Shown in pieces: positions 5,616 to 6,629 of a stretch of 6,629 nucleotides of DNA. A program made the position numbers and the translations under genes. The DNA comes from Candidatus Heimdallarchaeota archaeon (GTDB lineage Archaea; Asgardarchaeota; Heimdallarchaeia; Heimdallarchaeales; Kariarchaeaceae): contig JAAFKL010000059.1 of NCBI GenBank assembly GCA_021399405.1, positions 1 through 6,629 on the forward strand. Direction: 5' to 3'. Below the pieces are notes generated by a model. The model made no database searches. It saw only the letters and a list, made by a program, of their open reading frames with translations, and was not told the origin of the DNA. The number at the start of each line of letters is the position of its first letter. Within the stretch, counting starts at the first letter, position 1.

Positions 5616-6608
5616 TTAGAAGAAGAGACTGAAACTGATCTTGGATCTTCCAAGAGCGGTTGAAGCCATAATCAGCAATTGATGTGTAATAAATGATAGG
5701 AACACATGTTGCTTTATGGGGTCCATGTTGACCACTCGTGGTCTTTCAAGACCACAGTGACCTTTGGTTTGACTAAAGGTCCGCTCCACAGAATTTCTTC
5801 TCCAATACACCGTCCAATATGTCTTCTCACTCATTCCATCAGGAATGAAGTGTTCAACTCCTCTCTTCGCAACTTCTTGTTTGGTTGGACGAATGATGCA
5901 AGCAGCTTTTGCTGCTTGTATCAAGTCTCGATTTTTGCCGGATGAATATCCCTTGTCTGCCGAGACAGCCAAGGGCTGAGGGATTTGCTGCAGAGCTTTA
6001 TTGAAAATGTCCTCGAACGCGGTGCGATCGTGGACATTGCCAGGTATAATATTTATTGCAATGGGTATCTCACAATGTGTTACCGTGGCTGTTTGCACAC
6101 GGTAACAAGTCATGAACCCCTTTGGGGTCAATCCTAGTCTTGCGAAATCGCAATTTTTAGCGAATTTGAAATCAGGATTCGTTTTATCTTTGGATTTTCT
6201 CTTGCTCCGTGCTTTAACATGGGTAGAGTCAATGGCAAGGTGACCTCCTGTCACCATGCCTTTGTCTTGAAATAATTTAACAAATTTGTAGAAGAGTTCT
6301 TCAAATGGGTTGGAACCTAGATATTTCATAAAACGGGACAATGTACTTCTTGAAGGAGTATATTTCTTAAAACCGCAGGCTCGTCGAGCTAGTCCATTAT
6401 GATAGAGATAACCTTCTAGATCAGCCAGGGAGTCCATTCCTTTGACATAATAGAGAAATATCGATTTTACCATCGAAGTTGCATGATAAAATCGTTTACC
6501 ACGAAGTGGTTGATCCCAACCACTTCTTTTGGCAGTGTTCGAGATAAGAGCGATTGCTTTATGACCTATAAAATTGAATATTTTATACGCAGGTTGTTTT
6601 TTCTGCAT
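5616..6608 (-). CDS. DDE transposase, IS4/IS5 superfamily, intact
   Basis: It cuts and joins the ends of its own insertion sequence. At 330 residues the length is normal for the group. The N-terminal part (about 29-105) matches the helical region common in IS5-type transposases: SGWDQPLRGKRFYHATSMVK, then GMDSLADLEGYL, then TPSRSTLSRF. The catalytic core has D127 in HLAIDSTHVKA, D218 in AVSADKGYSSGKNRD, and E275 in YWRRNSVERTFSQTK. The last motif gives the signature Y268-(2)-R271-(3)-E275-(6)-K282. IIPGNVHDRTAF (187-198) is the usual strand and loop between the two aspartates. There is no frameshift or missing catalytic residue, so the protein could be active. The ATG at 6606-6608 precedes the first conserved segment, with no Shine-Dalgarno. 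Its higher G+C indicates an origin outside this genome's usual composition. The subfamily is not certain. Confidence 0.92.
   Translation of the reverse strand: MQKKQPAYKIFNFIGHKAIALISNTAKRSGWDQPLRGKRFYHATSMVKSIFLYYVKGMDSLADLEGYLYHNGLARRACGFKKYTPSRSTLSRFMKYLGSNPFEELFYKFVKLFQDKGMVTGGHLAIDSTHVKARSKRKSKDKTNPDFKFAKNCDFARLGLTPKGFMTCYRVQTATVTHCEIPIAINIIPGNVHDRTAFEDIFNKALQQIPQPLAVSADKGYSSGKNRDLIQAAKAACIIRPTKQEVAKRGVEHFIPDGMSEKTYWTVYWRRNSVERTFSQTKGHCGLERPRVVNMDPIKQHVFLSFITHQLLIMASTALGRSKISFSLFF
5730..5781. repeat. Cluster of competing short hairpins near the transposase 3' end
   Basis: GACCAC (5730-5735) pairs with GTGGTC (5738-5743). The overlapping GTGGTCTT (5738-5745) pairs perfectly with AAGACCAC (5748-5755) around 2 bases. 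GACCTTT (5759-5765) pairs with AAAGGTC (5775-5781). The first two hairpins share an arm and cannot form together. The segment encodes the conserved region just after the catalytic Glu, so protein constraint or chance could explain it. Confidence 0.5.
6503..6526. repeat. Perfect 10-bp stem, 4-base loop in the transposase 5' coding region
   Basis: GAAGTGGTTG (6503-6512) and CAACCACTTC (6517-6526) are exact reverse complements around a 4-base loop. The hairpin lies about 80-105 bases into the transposase message, over codons encoding roughly residues 28-36. Early mRNA hairpins can reduce transposase translation in some insertion sequences. Here that role is only a possibility, but the structure itself is plainly present. 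Confidence 0.6.
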
Positions 6609-6629
6609 TTTTAGACGAATCGAAGAAAC

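Larger units (their letters stand above)
5616..6629 (-). mobile_element. Insertion sequence of IS4/IS5 type (right end not in window)
   Basis: The element is recognised by its single complete DDE transposase gene and by base composition. Stretch 6061-6120 has 29 G/C of 60, against 14 of 60 in 2281-2340 of the TrmB-like gene. Terminal inverted repeats and a target duplication could not be found. Only 21 bases remain upstream of the transposase ATG, so one end is probably outside the window, and the other end lies somewhere in about 5547-5615. The stated limits are therefore the gene plus the window edge, not the true ends. Confidence 0.6.

Noticed and set aside
5706..5945. 79-residue plus-strand frame inside the transposase gene
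   Set aside because: Antisense to the region carrying the catalytic D218 and E275; treated as a shadow.
1..6629. CRISPR array, tRNA, rRNA or defence island
   Set aside because: No regularly spaced repeats, no tRNA-like cloverleaf and no defence-gene motifs were seen on either strand.

Overview
The window looks archaeal. The strongest marker is a complete ABCE1/Rli1 ribosome-recycling ATPase (minus strand, 3556-5406), a protein of archaea and eukaryotes that bacteria lack. It sits beside a TrmB-type winged-helix regulator and a Dpo4/DinB-like Y-family polymerase with a PCNA-binding-like tail. Genes are intronless and tightly packed, none has a clear Shine-Dalgarno motif, and TATA-like boxes lie where archaeal promoters should have them. 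The low G+C and the very long coiled-coil regulator would fit an Asgard-type or similar mesophilic archaeon, but that placement is a guess.

Layout from left to right: (1) 1-270, plus strand, the C-terminal end of an all-helical, possibly HEAT-repeat protein cut by the window edge. (2) 271-1389, minus strand, DinB/Pol IV-like translesion polymerase; its stop codon directly abuts the previous stop. (3) 1390-1541, a divergent promoter region with a TATA-like box for each gene and a cluster of TCTAGA-type palindromes. (4) 1542-3554, plus strand, a 670-residue TrmB-like protein with an N-terminal winged helix, about 430 residues of helical/coiled-coil sequence and a C-terminal TrmB-type alpha/beta domain. 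(5) 3556-5406, minus strand, ABCE1, converging on the TrmB-like gene with a 1-base gap. (6) 5407-5615, the ABCE1 upstream region with a TATA-like box, a large imperfect inverted repeat (5478-5546) and a T-rich probable terminator for the next gene. (7) 5616-6608, minus strand, an intact DDE transposase of the IS4/IS5 type in DNA visibly richer in G+C; its right end lies at or beyond the window edge.

The polymerase and the TrmB-like regulator share one upstream region, and paired palindromes lie over both predicted promoters. The simplest reading is that the regulator, or another dimeric factor, controls itself and the polymerase; this is inference. ABCE1 is a housekeeping translation gene, and the insertion sequence lies directly upstream of it in the same direction. 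I do not see a clear new defence or metabolic system. The items most worth following are the coiled-coil TrmB protein with its palindrome cluster, the 5478-5546 inverted repeat, and sequence deviations in ABCE1 (D-loop, acidic insert, spacing after the last Fe-S cysteine).
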